Counted from the stretch's first letter, positions 1 through 9,847 are shown. The stretch: 64,000 nt of DNA from Dermacoccus abyssi (GCF_034541975.1 NZ_JAVYJM010000001.1); one strand, 5' to 3'. Translations and numbers: made by a program. The notes: generated by a model not told the origin, from the sequence alone.

Positions 1-1
1 G

Positions 2-1051
2 ACGTGTCCTAGGAGCGGCTTCGACGACCATGGCACCTTCCACGCAAAGAACCTAGCAAAGCGCCTGACCGGGCTCGCGACGGTGGTGACCCTGGATCCA
101 GACGCGCAGGACGCCCTCAAAGCAGCCCTGCCTGACCGATTCGCGGTCTGGGGCGGGGCCATACGCGTCTACGCGCCGGGCAACCTGTCATCGCCAGCCG
201 CCCACCGCCTCTACAGCGGCGATCTGCTCCGGCAGCGCGGAGTGGACCCCGTCGTCAATTGGGTCACTTCCATGTCCAGTCGGCGCCGCCCCGCGCGCAG
301 CCTGCGGTTGGTTGACCAGGCCGGCCGCGCTTCCCAGCCAGGATCACTGACAAATGACATCGAGGCACTGAGGCTGGAGCGCGACATCGCGCACGAGCAG
401 CTGGAGATTGAGATCCTGGAGCATGCCGAAGTCGAAGCCGAACTCAGCAAGGCTCACGACCTAATCCAACGGTTTCGTCGCCTCGGCTTCCAAACTGGTC
501 GTGGCGATGAGGTTCACCAGGTCGAGATCGAGACCGAGTCTGCTGATGAGATCCCGATGTCGGTTAGCGAAGCCGTAGTTCGGGCACGTGACGAGCTGGC
601 TGAGTTCTTGTCCCTACCGGAGGGCGCTGAGAGGGAGCTCGACCGGGTGGACAGTGCAGTGAACGCCCTCTCATGGGGCGGGACCACCTGGCGCGGATTG
701 AACGCGTTGGCGGAATACTCCCGGGACGTAAGGAAGGGAGCCTGGTCGGGTGGGTTCTGGAACTGGTGCGCCAACGGCGGATCGTGGCCAGCGACGGACA
801 AGAAGTTGTCGATGACGGAGTCAGAGAGCGTAGACAACCGGGCTAAGTTCTGGCGGAAGCGCGTCTTCGCAGTCGACAAGGAGGTCGAGGCTACCGGCGA
901 ACTTTATATGGATGCTCACCTCAAGATCAGCGAGGGTGGCGGCAATCTCGCGCCCCGGGTGTACTTCCATGACGACACGGCAGGCGCGACCAAGCGTGTG
1001 CACGTCGGCTTCGTCGGCCCACACTACCTGGTCCCCAACACCAAGTCCTGA
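2..1051 (+). CDS. 3' part of an unrecognised protein with a central coiled coil (5' end outside the window)
   Basis: The reading frame is open to the left edge with no stop, and the upstream codons look coding (...GFDDHGTFHAKNLAKRL...), so the GTG at 83 is probably internal and the gene begins outside the window. About 349 codons are visible. Numbered from the GTG at 83, residues ~90-135 (IEALRLERDIAHEQLEIE onward) are rich in E, L and A and predict a coiled coil. The C-terminal ~130 residues contain several Trp and Gly (SGGFWNWCANGG) and end GPHYLVPNTKS. I do not recognise the family. It precedes an AbiV-type gene and a broken gene, so a defence or mobile-island role is possible, but that is inference from position. 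Confidence 0.6.
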   Translation, partial: TCPRSGFDDHGTFHAKNLAKRLTGLATVVTLDPDAQDALKAALPDRFAVWGGAIRVYAPGNLSSPAAHRLYSGDLLRQRGVDPVVNWVTSMSSRRRPARSLRLVDQAGRASQPGSLTNDIEALRLERDIAHEQLEIEILEHAEVEAELSKAHDLIQRFRRLGFQTGRGDEVHQVEIETESADEIPMSVSEAVVRARDELAEFLSLPEGAERELDRVDSAVNALSWGGTTWRGLNALAEYSRDVRKGAWSGGFWNWCANGGSWPATDKKLSMTESESVDNRAKFWRKRVFAVDKEVEATGELYMDAHLKISEGGGNLAPRVYFHDDTAGATKRVHVGFVGPHYLVPNTKS

Positions 1052-1317
1052 GTGCCGAACCCGCTCTACCTCTCGGCCGAGCGGCGAGCCTCCGTTAACC
1101 CAAACGCCCATGGGTCTCTACAGGGGAGGGCCGAAACGACCGCTCTTAAGCAGGCGCAGGAGCGGCATCCCACATTGAACCTGTATTCGACCGGGTCTCG
1201 AATAGCGCTTACCTCTCACATAGTCGATGCAAACCTGGCCGCCCCCGCGTCATGACTGCTCTCGTAGTGTCCGCGCATCACCATACGGCGACGCAGTTCT
1301 CACGTCAGACTGTACGC
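1052..1317. other. Gene-free spacer before the AbiV-type gene
   Basis: These 266 bases carry no convincing gene. A 67-codon frame beginning at 1052 lacks a ribosome-binding site and any family resemblance. A CAGACT hexamer at 1306-1311 lies six bases before the ATG at 1318 and could be a weak -10 element for a leaderless message. No strong hairpin was seen. Confidence 0.4.
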
Positions 1318-2157
1318 ATGGCACGTAAACAACACCTCCCCGATACCCTCTCTCCCGCTCAGGTCATCGCATTGCAGGATGCCCTCCTGGCAAACGCGAA
1401 CCGACTGCTCGAGGCTGCGCGGAGGTCAGTCGAGGCAGAGGACCTTCCGCTCGCGCGCTCGCTTGCAATCCTTGGCATGGAGGAGTCGGGAAAGGCCATT
1501 GCCCTACACGGGCGTCGTGTCAACATGACACGTGCTCCCGAGGGCAAAGCCTTCGTCAACGACGAGCTGAAAGAACTGTGGGCCCGCCATACCCTGAAGC
1601 TCGAGGCAGTGCACGCCTTCCTCGTGGCCGAGGAGTACTGGTTCGGCGCTGGGCCCTCCGATCCCGTGGAAATCGAACTCGCGCTCGGCGCGATCGCTGA
1701 CTGGAAGCAGCGGCACAACGAGATCAAGCAACGCGGATTCTATGTCGACGTCTCCGAGGGCGGGGACCCTATCTCTCCTGATGAGACCGCGAACGCCGAC
1801 GCCGTGCAGGCAGTGATCAGGCAGGTCCACCAAATAGGTTGGCAGTTGCGTCTCGGCGAGCACATCGAGGGCAAGAAACAATTGGAGTCCTCGCAGGACG
1901 TGCCCCCAGCTTCCGAGGAGGAAGTCGAGAACATGCGGAGACTGATGCGTCGCGTCGAACCCAAGGTCGTCGAGAAGATCATCGCGACCATGCGGCAGGG
2001 AACCAAGGGGACAAAGCTCGCCAACTCCGAGTACGCGTTCATGCTGCCGACCAACCCGTTCGAAAACGTCGGGCGACCGGGCTACGAAGCACATGATCGC
2101 GAGCTAGCGGCCCTAGCAGAGGATCTTGCGGCGGACGAGGATAGCGACAAGGGGTGA
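1318..2157 (+). CDS. AbiV family abortive infection protein (HEPN-like)
   Basis: A 279-residue, mostly helical protein. Near the N-terminus it has the pattern typical of the AbiV/HEPN family: a helix ending in ARSLAILGMEESGKAIAL (EESGK at residues 55-59), then a charged helix with ARHTLKLEAVHAFL. AbiV proteins of lactococci stop phage growth by interfering with translation, and related HEPN proteins are often RNases. Here the role is inferred from family only. I chose the ATG at 1318 because the conserved region follows it closely; an in-frame ATG at 1252 would add 22 residues of unlikely composition. It has no antitoxin-like partner next to it. Neighbours on both sides are unrecognised or broken, which fits a small accessory island. 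Confidence 0.62.
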   Translation: MARKQHLPDTLSPAQVIALQDALLANANRLLEAARRSVEAEDLPLARSLAILGMEESGKAIALHGRRVNMTRAPEGKAFVNDELKELWARHTLKLEAVHAFLVAEEYWFGAGPSDPVEIELALGAIADWKQRHNEIKQRGFYVDVSEGGDPISPDETANADAVQAVIRQVHQIGWQLRLGEHIEGKKQLESSQDVPPASEEEVENMRRLMRRVEPKVVEKIIATMRQGTKGTKLANSEYAFMLPTNPFENVGRPGYEAHDRELAALAEDLAADEDSDKG

Positions 2158-2289
2158 GGCTGAAGGCAGGTCCAGCTTCTAGTTCGTCGCGACCGGCTGC
2201 CGCCTGCGCACTTTGCTCTGCATGTCGCCTCGGCAGAGGCGGCTAGGCCAATCTGCGGGAAGGTTGGGGCCGAGGTGGATAGTGGTCCC

Positions 2290-3006
2290 ATGGACCAAGA
2301 GACAACAGGCGCAAGCAGGCTCCCGCGGGAGCCCAAGCCGGTGCCGCCCGGCAGCTCCCCAACGGGGTTCCCGGACCTGCTGCCAGCGCGTGGCCAGCTC
2401 GACGAACTCCGGCGGCAGCACCTCGATGTCGCGGCACTGCCCCTCACCGTAGACGACTGACAGCTGTACTCGACGGACTTCCTGGTCACGTCCACGATCC
2501 AGCGAAGCTACGGCGTCGTGGACGCCCTAATCGATGCCGTCGACTCCTACAACATCCACGCCGCAGCACCCCTGCTGCGGCTGCAGCTCGACACGCTGTT
2601 CCGGGCGCACTACGCCGCCAGCGGCCCCAACTCCGACGACCTGGCCATGCGGCTGCTAGCGGGCGAGGAGTTCCGCAAGATGAAGGATGCTGAAGGCAAG
2701 AAGCTCAGCCACGGCCGGTTGAAGGACCTCGCCGCGGCAGCCCACCCTTGGGCGCCGTCCGTCTACGACAAGCCCTCGGGCTGGGTTCACTTCTCCCTCA
2801 GCCATATTTTGGCCACGGTGCAAGTCTCCGGAGAGCGTGATCTCTTCATGGGCGTGCCCCTGCGGGCCCACGTCATCCCGCAGTCGCTCTGGCACGAGGT
2901 CTACGGGGCTTCGATCCGGGCCACCGAGGAGCTCTTCCTCTACGTGCGCAGCTGGGCCGCGCGCAAAGGGATGCCGCCGGCCGAGCTGCGCGGGCTGTCC
3001 GGCTGA
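2290..3006 (+). pseudogene. HEPN-like/DUF5677-like hypothetical gene interrupted by an in-frame TGA
   Basis: One frame runs from ATG 2290 (or GTG 2275) to the stop at 3004-3006 but is cut by TGA at 2458-2460, codon 57. Sequence on both sides of the stop reads as one protein: upstream ...LDELRRQHLDVAALPLTVDD, downstream QLYSTDFLVTSTIQRSYG, then AAPLLRLQLDTLFRAHYA, LAGEEFRKMKDAEGKKLS and PSGWVHFSLSHI. That block order resembles a family of uncharacterised proteins in which the LY.TDF segment is conserved, so a restart at GTG 2518 would lose conserved sequence. The simplest reading is a nonsense-inactivated gene. A shortened functional product starting at GTG 2518 (162 residues) cannot be excluded. 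Function is unknown. Confidence 0.5.
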
Positions 3007-3253
3007 GATCCCGTCGTCGGCCGAAGTCGATTTGCGGCATGTCGAAGAGTCGAACCATGACCCGGTCGCGTTGATGTGCACCGGCCTTCACGCGGGGCCG
3101 CGAGCCCCGTAGGAGCCACCCCTCACCCTTGTGCCGGGGCAGCAGCTCGGTGGCGCCGAGGGGTTCACTTCCCCGGCCTGCTTGTCCCTGGGCAACGACT
3201 ACGAGGCAACGAGGTTGACCTGCTGTTCGGAGCTCATTCCATGCCGGCAAGCA
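3007..3253. other. Gene-free junction between accessory patch and core genome
   Basis: These 247 bases lie between the broken gene and the 3' end of ychF. I see no gene with family resemblance, no tRNA remnant and no clear direct repeat that would mark an attachment site. Conserved core gene order begins immediately to the right, so this is the likely edge of the accessory segment. Confidence 0.35.
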
Positions 3254-4327
<1,074 letters not shown>

Positions 4328-4335
4328 GATCGACG

Positions 4336-4397
4336 ATTCTACCGACCGACCATCGGTCGACCTATTCGCCGGGCGTACCCTGCGGCCGCCGTATCGT
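4336..4397. promoter_or_regulatory. Divergent -10 elements for ychF and the DUF389 gene
   Basis: On the minus strand TAGAAT (4336-4341) lies eight bases before the ychF GTG. On the plus strand TATCGT (4392-4397) lies six bases before ATG 4404. Both fit the actinobacterial TANNNT -10 motif, and their spacing would put transcription starts at or within a base or two of the start codons. Neither gene has a Shine-Dalgarno sequence. This is inferred by spacing only. Confidence 0.5.
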
Positions 4398-4403
4398 GAG
4401 CGC

Positions 4404-5378
4404 ATGCTGATGCACCTGCGCCTCACCGTGCCGAGCGCACTGTCGTCGCAGGTTCGCACCCGCCTCGTCGACGACGAGGCCGTCACCAACGTCACTGTCT
4501 CCCCCGGTGCGGTACTCAAGCCCGAAGGCGACCTCATCGAGGCCGACGTCGCCCGCGAGGCCGTCAGTTTCGTCATCGACGACCTCACCGACATGGGTCT
4601 CGGCGACTCCGGCGGCATCGTCCTCAGCGAGCCCCTCGCCACCCCGTTCCAGCGCGCCTCATCGGTGGAGCGTGCGGCCCACGGCGACCCCGACGACGCC
4701 GTCATCTGGCGCCTCCTCGTCGAGCGGGCGAAGGGCGCAAGCCACATCACCGTCAACTACCTGGCGTTCCTCGTCATCGCCACGGCTCTCGCCTCGATCG
4801 CAGTTCTCACCGACTCGTCGGTGCTCGTCGTCGGAGCGATGGTCGTGGGCCCCGAGTTCGCCGCGGTCGCAGCCACCTGCGTCGGCCTCGCGATGCGTGA
4901 GTGGCACCTCGCCGGCCGCTCGTTCGCGCTTCTCGTCTGGACCTTCTGCGCCGCCATCGCCGTCATCACGGCGCTCGCGTGGGTCGGCCTCCACGTCGGG
5001 CTCTTCGACGCCGACATGGTGACCCGCGAGCGACCGCAGACGAACTTCATCTGGCGGCCGGACAAGTGGTCGTTCATCGTCGCTCTTCTCGCGGGCGCGG
5101 CCGGGGTGCTCGCCATGGCCATCGACAAGTCGAGTGCCATGGTCGGCGTCTTCATCAGCGTGACGACGGTGCCCGCCGCCGGCAACGTGGCGCTCGGCCT
5201 CGCGATCTGGGACTGGCAGGAGATCCGCGGCTCGCTGGCACAACTCGGCCTCAACATCGCAGGCATGCTCATTGCCGGCGTCGTGACGCTCGTGGTCGAG
5301 CGCCTCGTGTGGCGCCAGCTCGGCGAGGAGAGCCGATTCACCCTGACGCAGCAGCACTTCAACCGCGCACACCGCTGA
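4404..5378 (+). CDS. DUF389 domain-containing membrane protein
   Basis: A 324-residue protein. Residues 1-80 form a soluble, ACT-like alpha/beta region (LMHLRLTVPSALSSQVRTRL). From about residue 115 there are repeated hydrophobic segments: VNYLAFLVIATALASIAVL, VLVVGAMVVGPEFAAVAATC, LLVWTFCAAIAVITALAWVG, FIVALLAGAAGVLAMAI and a last pair ending near residue 300. VGAMVVGPEFAA matches the conserved motif of DUF389 (the usual form is VVGAMLISPLMGP). Members are bacterial and archaeal inner-membrane proteins of unknown function. ATG 4404 is chosen because TATCGT ends six bases before it; an ATG two codons later is also possible. Only its divergent orientation links it to ychF. Confidence 0.87.
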   Translation: MLMHLRLTVPSALSSQVRTRLVDDEAVTNVTVSPGAVLKPEGDLIEADVAREAVSFVIDDLTDMGLGDSGGIVLSEPLATPFQRASSVERAAHGDPDDAVIWRLLVERAKGASHITVNYLAFLVIATALASIAVLTDSSVLVVGAMVVGPEFAAVAATCVGLAMREWHLAGRSFALLVWTFCAAIAVITALAWVGLHVGLFDADMVTRERPQTNFIWRPDKWSFIVALLAGAAGVLAMAIDKSSAMVGVFISVTTVPAAGNVALGLAIWDWQEIRGSLAQLGLNIAGMLIAGVVTLVVERLVWRQLGEESRFTLTQQHFNRAHR

Positions 5379-5442
5379 CGCGCGGGGCCACCGAAATCCC
5401 CGTCGTTCCGCGGTTGTCGGTGGCCCATGCCATCGTGAGGGC

Positions 5443-6615
5443 ATGTCTCCGCTTCTCGCCGTCGCCCTGTTCGCCGTCGGGCTGACGCTCGGCGCCATCG
5501 TCGCCTGGCGTCTCACCGCGCTGGTCACCGCGGGGCGCGCCCGCGACGACCTCGCCGCCGTCAGTGCCGAGCGTGACGTGCTGCGCGAACGCGTCGTCGA
5601 CCTCGAAGCCACCGTGAGCGACGACGCCCAGACCGCCGCCGCGCTGCTGCCGCTGCGCGACACCCTGGCCCGTGTCGAACACCAGGTGGCAACGCTCGAA
5701 CGTGACCGCGTGGAGCAGTACAGCCACGTCGACGTCGCGCTCAAGGACGTGCGAGCCAGCACGGAGCTGTTGCGGCGCGAGACGTCGTCGCTCGCCGGCT
5801 CGCTCAACGCCTCGAACGTGCGCGGGCATTGGGGCGAGGCGCAGTTGCGCCGCATCCTCGAACTCGCCGGCATGCTCAACCGTTGCGACTTCGACGAGCA
5901 GTGGCGCGGACACAACGACGAAGGCCGCCCCGTGCGCCCGGACGTCGTCGTCCACCTGCCCGGCAACCGCCAGCTCGTCATCGACGCCAAGGCACCCATG
6001 AGCGCGTTCCTCGAGGCGCAGGCCACGGACTCCGACGACGCCCTGCGCGCCGCAGCCCTCAAACGCCACGGCAAGGCCCTCGCGGCGCATGTCGACACTC
6101 TCGCGTCGAAGCGCTACTGGAGCGCCGTGGCCACCTCCCCCGACTTCGTCATCGCGTTCGTGCCCGGCGATGCCATGCTCGCCGCTGCGCTCAACGCCTC
6201 ACCTGGCCTGCTCGAGAGCGCCATGGAGCGGCGCGTCGTCCTCGCCTCCCCGAGCACCCTGCTCGCCACGATGCGCAGCGTCGCCGTGCTGTGGCAGCAC
6301 GCCACCGTCGAGGACAACGCCCGCGAACTCCTCACGCTCGGTCGCGAACTCCACGAGCGCATCGGCACCCTCGCCAAGCACACCCACGACCTCGGCGGCT
6401 CACTGCGCCGCAGCGTCGAGGCCTACAACCTCTTCGTCGGTTCCCTCGAATCTCGCGTCCTCGTGACGTCGCGCCGCATGCACGAGCTCGACCTCGCCAC
6501 CGCACCGGCGCCCGAGGTCACCCCCCTCACCTCGGTGCCGCGTCCGCTCACCCACGAATCGCTCCTCGAGGCGATCTACGACGACCCCGAGGACGACGAA
6601 CGCCGCCGAGCCTGA
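5443..6615 (+). CDS. rmuC: DNA recombination protein RmuC
   Basis: A 390-residue RmuC family protein. It starts with a single N-terminal membrane segment (residues ~1-20, LLAVALFAVGLTLGAIVAW), then a coiled coil to about residue 100 (ERDVLRERVVDLEATV, LARVEHQVATLERDRVEQY). The conserved block NVRGHWGEAQLRRILELAGM follows. The nuclease-like core is PDVVVHLPGNRQLVIDAKAP, with the D..DAK arrangement of restriction-endonuclease folds, and after it FVIAFVPGDAML and LASPSTLLATMRSVAVLW. RmuC limits inversions at short inverted repeats in E. coli. GAGGGC stands directly before ATG 5443 and may act as a ribosome-binding site. It ends 35 bases from the convergent acyltransferase gene. Confidence 0.93.
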   Translation: MSPLLAVALFAVGLTLGAIVAWRLTALVTAGRARDDLAAVSAERDVLRERVVDLEATVSDDAQTAAALLPLRDTLARVEHQVATLERDRVEQYSHVDVALKDVRASTELLRRETSSLAGSLNASNVRGHWGEAQLRRILELAGMLNRCDFDEQWRGHNDEGRPVRPDVVVHLPGNRQLVIDAKAPMSAFLEAQATDSDDALRAAALKRHGKALAAHVDTLASKRYWSAVATSPDFVIAFVPGDAMLAAALNASPGLLESAMERRVVLASPSTLLATMRSVAVLWQHATVEDNARELLTLGRELHERIGTLAKHTHDLGGSLRRSVEAYNLFVGSLESRVLVTSRRMHELDLATAPAPEVTPLTSVPRPLTHESLLEAIYDDPEDDERRRA

Positions 6616-6650
6616 AGCCGGGCCGCGAACGACGAGACGAGAACAGCGGC

Positions 6651-8672
6651 CTACTTGGCTGCCGCCGCCTTCGGCTTGTCGGCGTACACCGTCGACACGC
6701 CGATCGGGTCGCCACCCTTCGGGTACGCCACCGCGAGCGCCCGAGAAATGCCCCGCGCCTTGGCTGACGACCCCGTGCCGTTGTTGTGGTTCGCATCATC
6801 CTGCAGGAACCACTCGGGGTGCGGCAGGGCTTCCGACGCCCAGTCGTAGACGCGCAGGTTCGGGTAGCGCTTCGTGGCCGCCACGACCTTCTCGTTGAAC
6901 GCCGCCATGTTCTTGTTGGCGTACAGCGGGTTGTTCACCCAGGCCTGCGTCACCGACGTCACCCACAGCACCTTGGCGTTCTTCGGTATCTGCTTGAGCA
7001 GCGCATCGACGCGCATGTCGGCCGTGAACGGCGACTCGCCCTTCGCCATCGTCGCGGCATCGTTCATGCCGAGCGCGAGGACCCAGCAGCCGTCGAAGCC
7101 CTCTCGCACGTGCTGCGCCACGGCCTCCTTGCCGTTCGTGTCGCTACCGAAGTGCTCGATGATGTTGCGGCCGCCCTTGATGTCCTCGAGCACCGTCGTC
7201 ACTCCAACGCCCTGGTACCGCGCACGGATGCGTTTGGCCGGATCGGTGATGTTGGTCGAGGCGCCGTCCTCGAGCCCGAGCGACGACGAGTCACCGATGT
7301 GCACAACCTTGTCGCAGGACGTCTTGAGCGGCCTCCCCGGTTGCGGGTAGGCAACGGCAGGAGCCGCAGCGGCCTTCTTCGCCGCCTTCTTCTCCGAGTC
7401 CGCATTCTGCTTCGCCGCGATCTCCTTGACCGACATCTGCGGCAGGTTGCCGACCGCCGCCATCGCGCCGACGGAGAGCGCCGTCAGAGCAGCACCACCG
7501 ACGATGAACGGCGGCAGCACACGTCGGCTCGCACCTGCACGCATCGGCGCTGTGCCGCGCTTCCACGCCCCGACGAGCCCGTAACGACGGATCGGGTCCT
7601 CGACCACGACCCAGGACAGCGACGCGATGACAAGCGTCAACACGACGACGATCGTGCCTCGCAGGAGGGTGTTGCCGTAGAACGAACGCTCGGGCAGAAA
7701 CGCCGCAACCGGCATGTGCCACAGGTAGATGCCGTACGTACGCTCACCGAGCCAGCGCAACGGCTGCACCGACAGCACCTTCGCGATGACGTTGTTCGGG
7801 TGTGCCGCGGCGAAGAGCACCATGCACGTCGCGATCGTGAGCAGCGCGATGCCACCGCGGTAGATGAAGGGGGACGTCTCCGTCGTGAACGCCGCGAGCA
7901 GGCCGATGCCGACGAGACCTAGGGCGCCGATGAGGGCCACGCCCGCGCGATGAGCAGCACTCGCGAAACGCTCGGCGACGCTCGGGTGCCACAGGAAGGC
8001 CAGGGCAGCACCCCACAGGAGCCCGCCGGCACGGGTGTCCGTGCCCTCGTAGGCCCGCGTGGCGTCGGCGTTGCCCGTCGGCGCGACGACGGCGAGCAGG
8101 ATCATCGAAACGAGCCCGAGCGCGAACGTCACACCGGCGACCTGCTTGAAACGCCCCTTGAACACCGTGAGGAGACCGAGCAGGAGCAGCGGCCACAGGA
8201 CGTAGAACTGCTCTTCCACCGACAGCGACCACAGGTGCTCCAGCGGCGAAGGCCCCTCGAAGCGGTTGAAGTAGGTGTCGCCCTCGAGGATCGTGCGCCA
8301 GTTCGCCACATAGAAGAGAGCCGCGAGCGCCTCGCTCGTTCGCTCACCGAGTTTGTCGGGCGTGAGTAACGCAACCGCGATCATGACGACGACGAGCAGG
8401 AGCACGACGGCCGGCAGAAGTCGGCGGGCACGACGGATCCAGAACGTCTTCAGCCCCAGGCTGCCCTTGCGCTGCCACGAACTGATGAGCAGCGACGTGA
8501 TGAGGTACCCGCTGAGGGTGAAGAACACACCCACGCCCAGCAGGCCACCACTCATGTGTGGCACACCCACGTGGTAGGCGATGACGAGGGCGACGGCAAT
8601 GGCACGCAGGCCGTCCAACCCCGGGTAATAAGCAGCGCGCGCGTCTGTGGGCCGTGGCACCGGCGTCCTCAC
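6651..8672 (-). CDS. OafA/YrhL-type acyltransferase with C-terminal SGNH domain
   Basis: About 673 residues. The N-terminal ~370 residues are an Acyltransferase_3 domain with about ten membrane segments: YYPGLDGLRAIAVALVIAYH with the catalytic-type His, GGLLGVGVFFTLSGYLI, FWIRRARRLLPA, and HLWSLSVEEQFYVLWP. An extracytoplasmic SGNH-like domain follows a lysine/alanine linker: GDSSSLGLEDG (block I, GDS), LGMNDA (block III) and DDANHN (block V, D..H). Such proteins transfer acetyl or other acyl groups to cell-wall or surface glycans. The start is uncertain: GTG 8672 gives the usual short N-tail, GTG 8711 would add 13 residues, and neither has a convincing ribosome-binding site. It follows ispH on the same strand but is separated by two hairpins. 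Confidence 0.9.
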   Translation of the reverse strand: MRTPVPRPTDARAAYYPGLDGLRAIAVALVIAYHVGVPHMSGGLLGVGVFFTLSGYLITSLLISSWQRKGSLGLKTFWIRRARRLLPAVVLLLVVVMIAVALLTPDKLGERTSEALAALFYVANWRTILEGDTYFNRFEGPSPLEHLWSLSVEEQFYVLWPLLLLGLLTVFKGRFKQVAGVTFALGLVSMILLAVVAPTGNADATRAYEGTDTRAGGLLWGAALAFLWHPSVAERFASAAHRAGVALIGALGLVGIGLLAAFTTETSPFIYRGGIALLTIATCMVLFAAAHPNNVIAKVLSVQPLRWLGERTYGIYLWHMPVAAFLPERSFYGNTLLRGTIVVVLTLVIASLSWVVVEDPIRRYGLVGAWKRGTAPMRAGASRRVLPPFIVGGAALTALSVGAMAAVGNLPQMSVKEIAAKQNADSEKKAAKKAAAAPAVAYPQPGRPLKTSCDKVVHIGDSSSLGLEDGASTNITDPAKRIRARYQGVGVTTVLEDIKGGRNIIEHFGSDTNGKEAVAQHVREGFDGCWVLALGMNDAATMAKGESPFTADMRVDALLKQIPKNAKVLWVTSVTQAWVNNPLYANKNMAAFNEKVVAATKRYPNLRVYDWASEALPHPEWFLQDDANHNNGTGSSAKARGISRALAVAYPKGGDPIGVSTVYADKPKAAAAK

Positions 8673-8741
8673 TTCAAAAATCGACTCACCACGGTGGAGT
8701 TCCCCGCCCACCGCGTGGTCAGACCATAAGAAAGGACTCTT

Positions 8742-8806
8742 AATGCCCCCTGAAATTCCGGGGCATTCCGGTCACGATTTGACAACGCTCACCCGCGGGG
8801 GTGAGC
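8742..8806 (-). terminator. Two perfect inverted repeats between ispH and the acyltransferase gene
   Basis: GCTCACCC (8787-8794) and GGGTGAGC (8799-8806) form an 8-bp stem just beyond the ispH stop. AATGCCCC (8742-8749) and GGGGCATT (8760-8767) form a second 8-bp stem with a 10-base loop. Neither is followed by a U-tract. The first is probably the ispH terminator. The second lies 31 bases before GTG 8711, so it could be part of the terminator or an operator or leader element of the acyltransferase gene. Confidence 0.55.
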
Positions 8807-8830
8807 CATAAATCGTCTTACGCCGCGAGG

Positions 8831-9841
8831 TCAGTGAAGGTCTGCGACGAAACCCTGACCGACGACCTTGGCATCGTCCGGAAGACCGCGCGCCTTGAGG
8901 TCGCGACGCAGTTCCATGGGCAGCGCGAACGTCAGCGATTCCTCGGCCGAGATGATCGGCTTGACGTCCTCGTAACCGCGCTCGGCGAGGAACTCGAGAA
9001 CCTCGCGCACGAGGATCTCGGGAACCGAGGCTCCGGAGGTGACGCCGACCGTGCCGACGCCGTCAAGCCACGCCGGGTCGATCTCGGCGGCGTAGTCGAC
9101 GAGGTGACCGTCCTTGGCACCGTGCTCGAGCGCCACCTCGACGAGACGCACCGAGTTCGACGAGTTACGCGAGCCGACGACGATCATGAGGTCGGTGTCC
9201 GCCGCCATCTCCTTGACCGCGAGCTGACGGTTCTGCGTGGCGTAGCAGATGTCGTCGCTCGGCGGATCCTGCAGTTTCGGGAACTTCTCGCGCAGACGGC
9301 GCACCGTCTCCATCGTCTCGTCCACGGAAAGCGTGGTCTGCGACAGCCAAACCACGCGCTCCGGGTCGCGAACCTCGACGTTCTTCACGTCGTCGGGGCC
9401 GTCGACGAGCGTGATGTGCTCGGGCGCCTCGCCGGAAGTACCGATGACCTCTTCGTGCCCCTCGTGCCCGATGAGGAGGATGTCGTAATCGGCATCCGCA
9501 AACCGGATGGCCTCGCGGTGCACCTTCGTCACGAGCGGGCACGTGGCGTCGATCGTCTTGAGTGACAGCGCCTTGGCCTCGTCGTGAACGACGGGGGCCA
9601 CGCCGTGCGCCGAGAAGACGACGGTGGCGCCCTCGGGCACCTCGTCGGTCTCGTCGACGAAGATCGCGCCGCGACGTTCGAGCGTCGTCACGACGTGCTT
9701 GTTGTGGACGATCTCCTTACGCACGTACACCGGCGGGCCGTAGAGGTCGAGAGCCTTCTCGACGGTGATCACGGCACGGTCGACGCCCGCGCAGTACCCG
9801 CGCGGGGCGGCCAGCAGGACACGCTTCGTCTGAGTTTCCAC
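8831..9841 (-). CDS. ispH: 4-hydroxy-3-methylbut-2-enyl diphosphate reductase (IspH/LytB)
   Basis: A 336-residue iron-sulfur enzyme for the last step of the MEP pathway, turning HMBPP into IPP and DMAPP. The three cluster-binding cysteines are present: C17 in PRGYCAGV, C101 in DATCPLV and C199 in DDICYATQ. The substrate-binding motifs HNKHVV, FSAHGVAP and HREA are in place, as is the SGASVPE segment near the C-terminus. The start is GTG 9841. TACCAT (9848-9853, minus) ends six bases upstream, so the message looks leaderless. It is divergent from xseA, an arrangement common in Actinobacteria. Confidence 0.97.
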   Translation of the reverse strand: METQTKRVLLAAPRGYCAGVDRAVITVEKALDLYGPPVYVRKEIVHNKHVVTTLERRGAIFVDETDEVPEGATVVFSAHGVAPVVHDEAKALSLKTIDATCPLVTKVHREAIRFADADYDILLIGHEGHEEVIGTSGEAPEHITLVDGPDDVKNVEVRDPERVVWLSQTTLSVDETMETVRRLREKFPKLQDPPSDDICYATQNRQLAVKEMAADTDLMIVVGSRNSSNSVRLVEVALEHGAKDGHLVDYAAEIDPAWLDGVGTVGVTSGASVPEILVREVLEFLAERGYEDVKPIISAEESLTFALPMELRRDLKARGLPDDAKVVGQGFVADLH

Positions 9842-9847
9842 AACCCC

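Noticed and set aside
1052..1255. A 67-codon gene after the first frame
   Set aside because: No ribosome-binding site, no family resemblance, and composition unlike the neighbours.
2458..2460. Selenocysteine reading of the in-frame TGA
   Set aside because: No stem-loop resembling a bacterial SECIS element was noticed directly after the TGA, and no redox motif surrounds it; nonsense inactivation is simpler.
4328..4756. N-terminal extension of YchF
   Set aside because: The frame continues upstream, but the P-loop normally begins within ten residues of the start, and the extension overlaps the DUF389 gene on the other strand.
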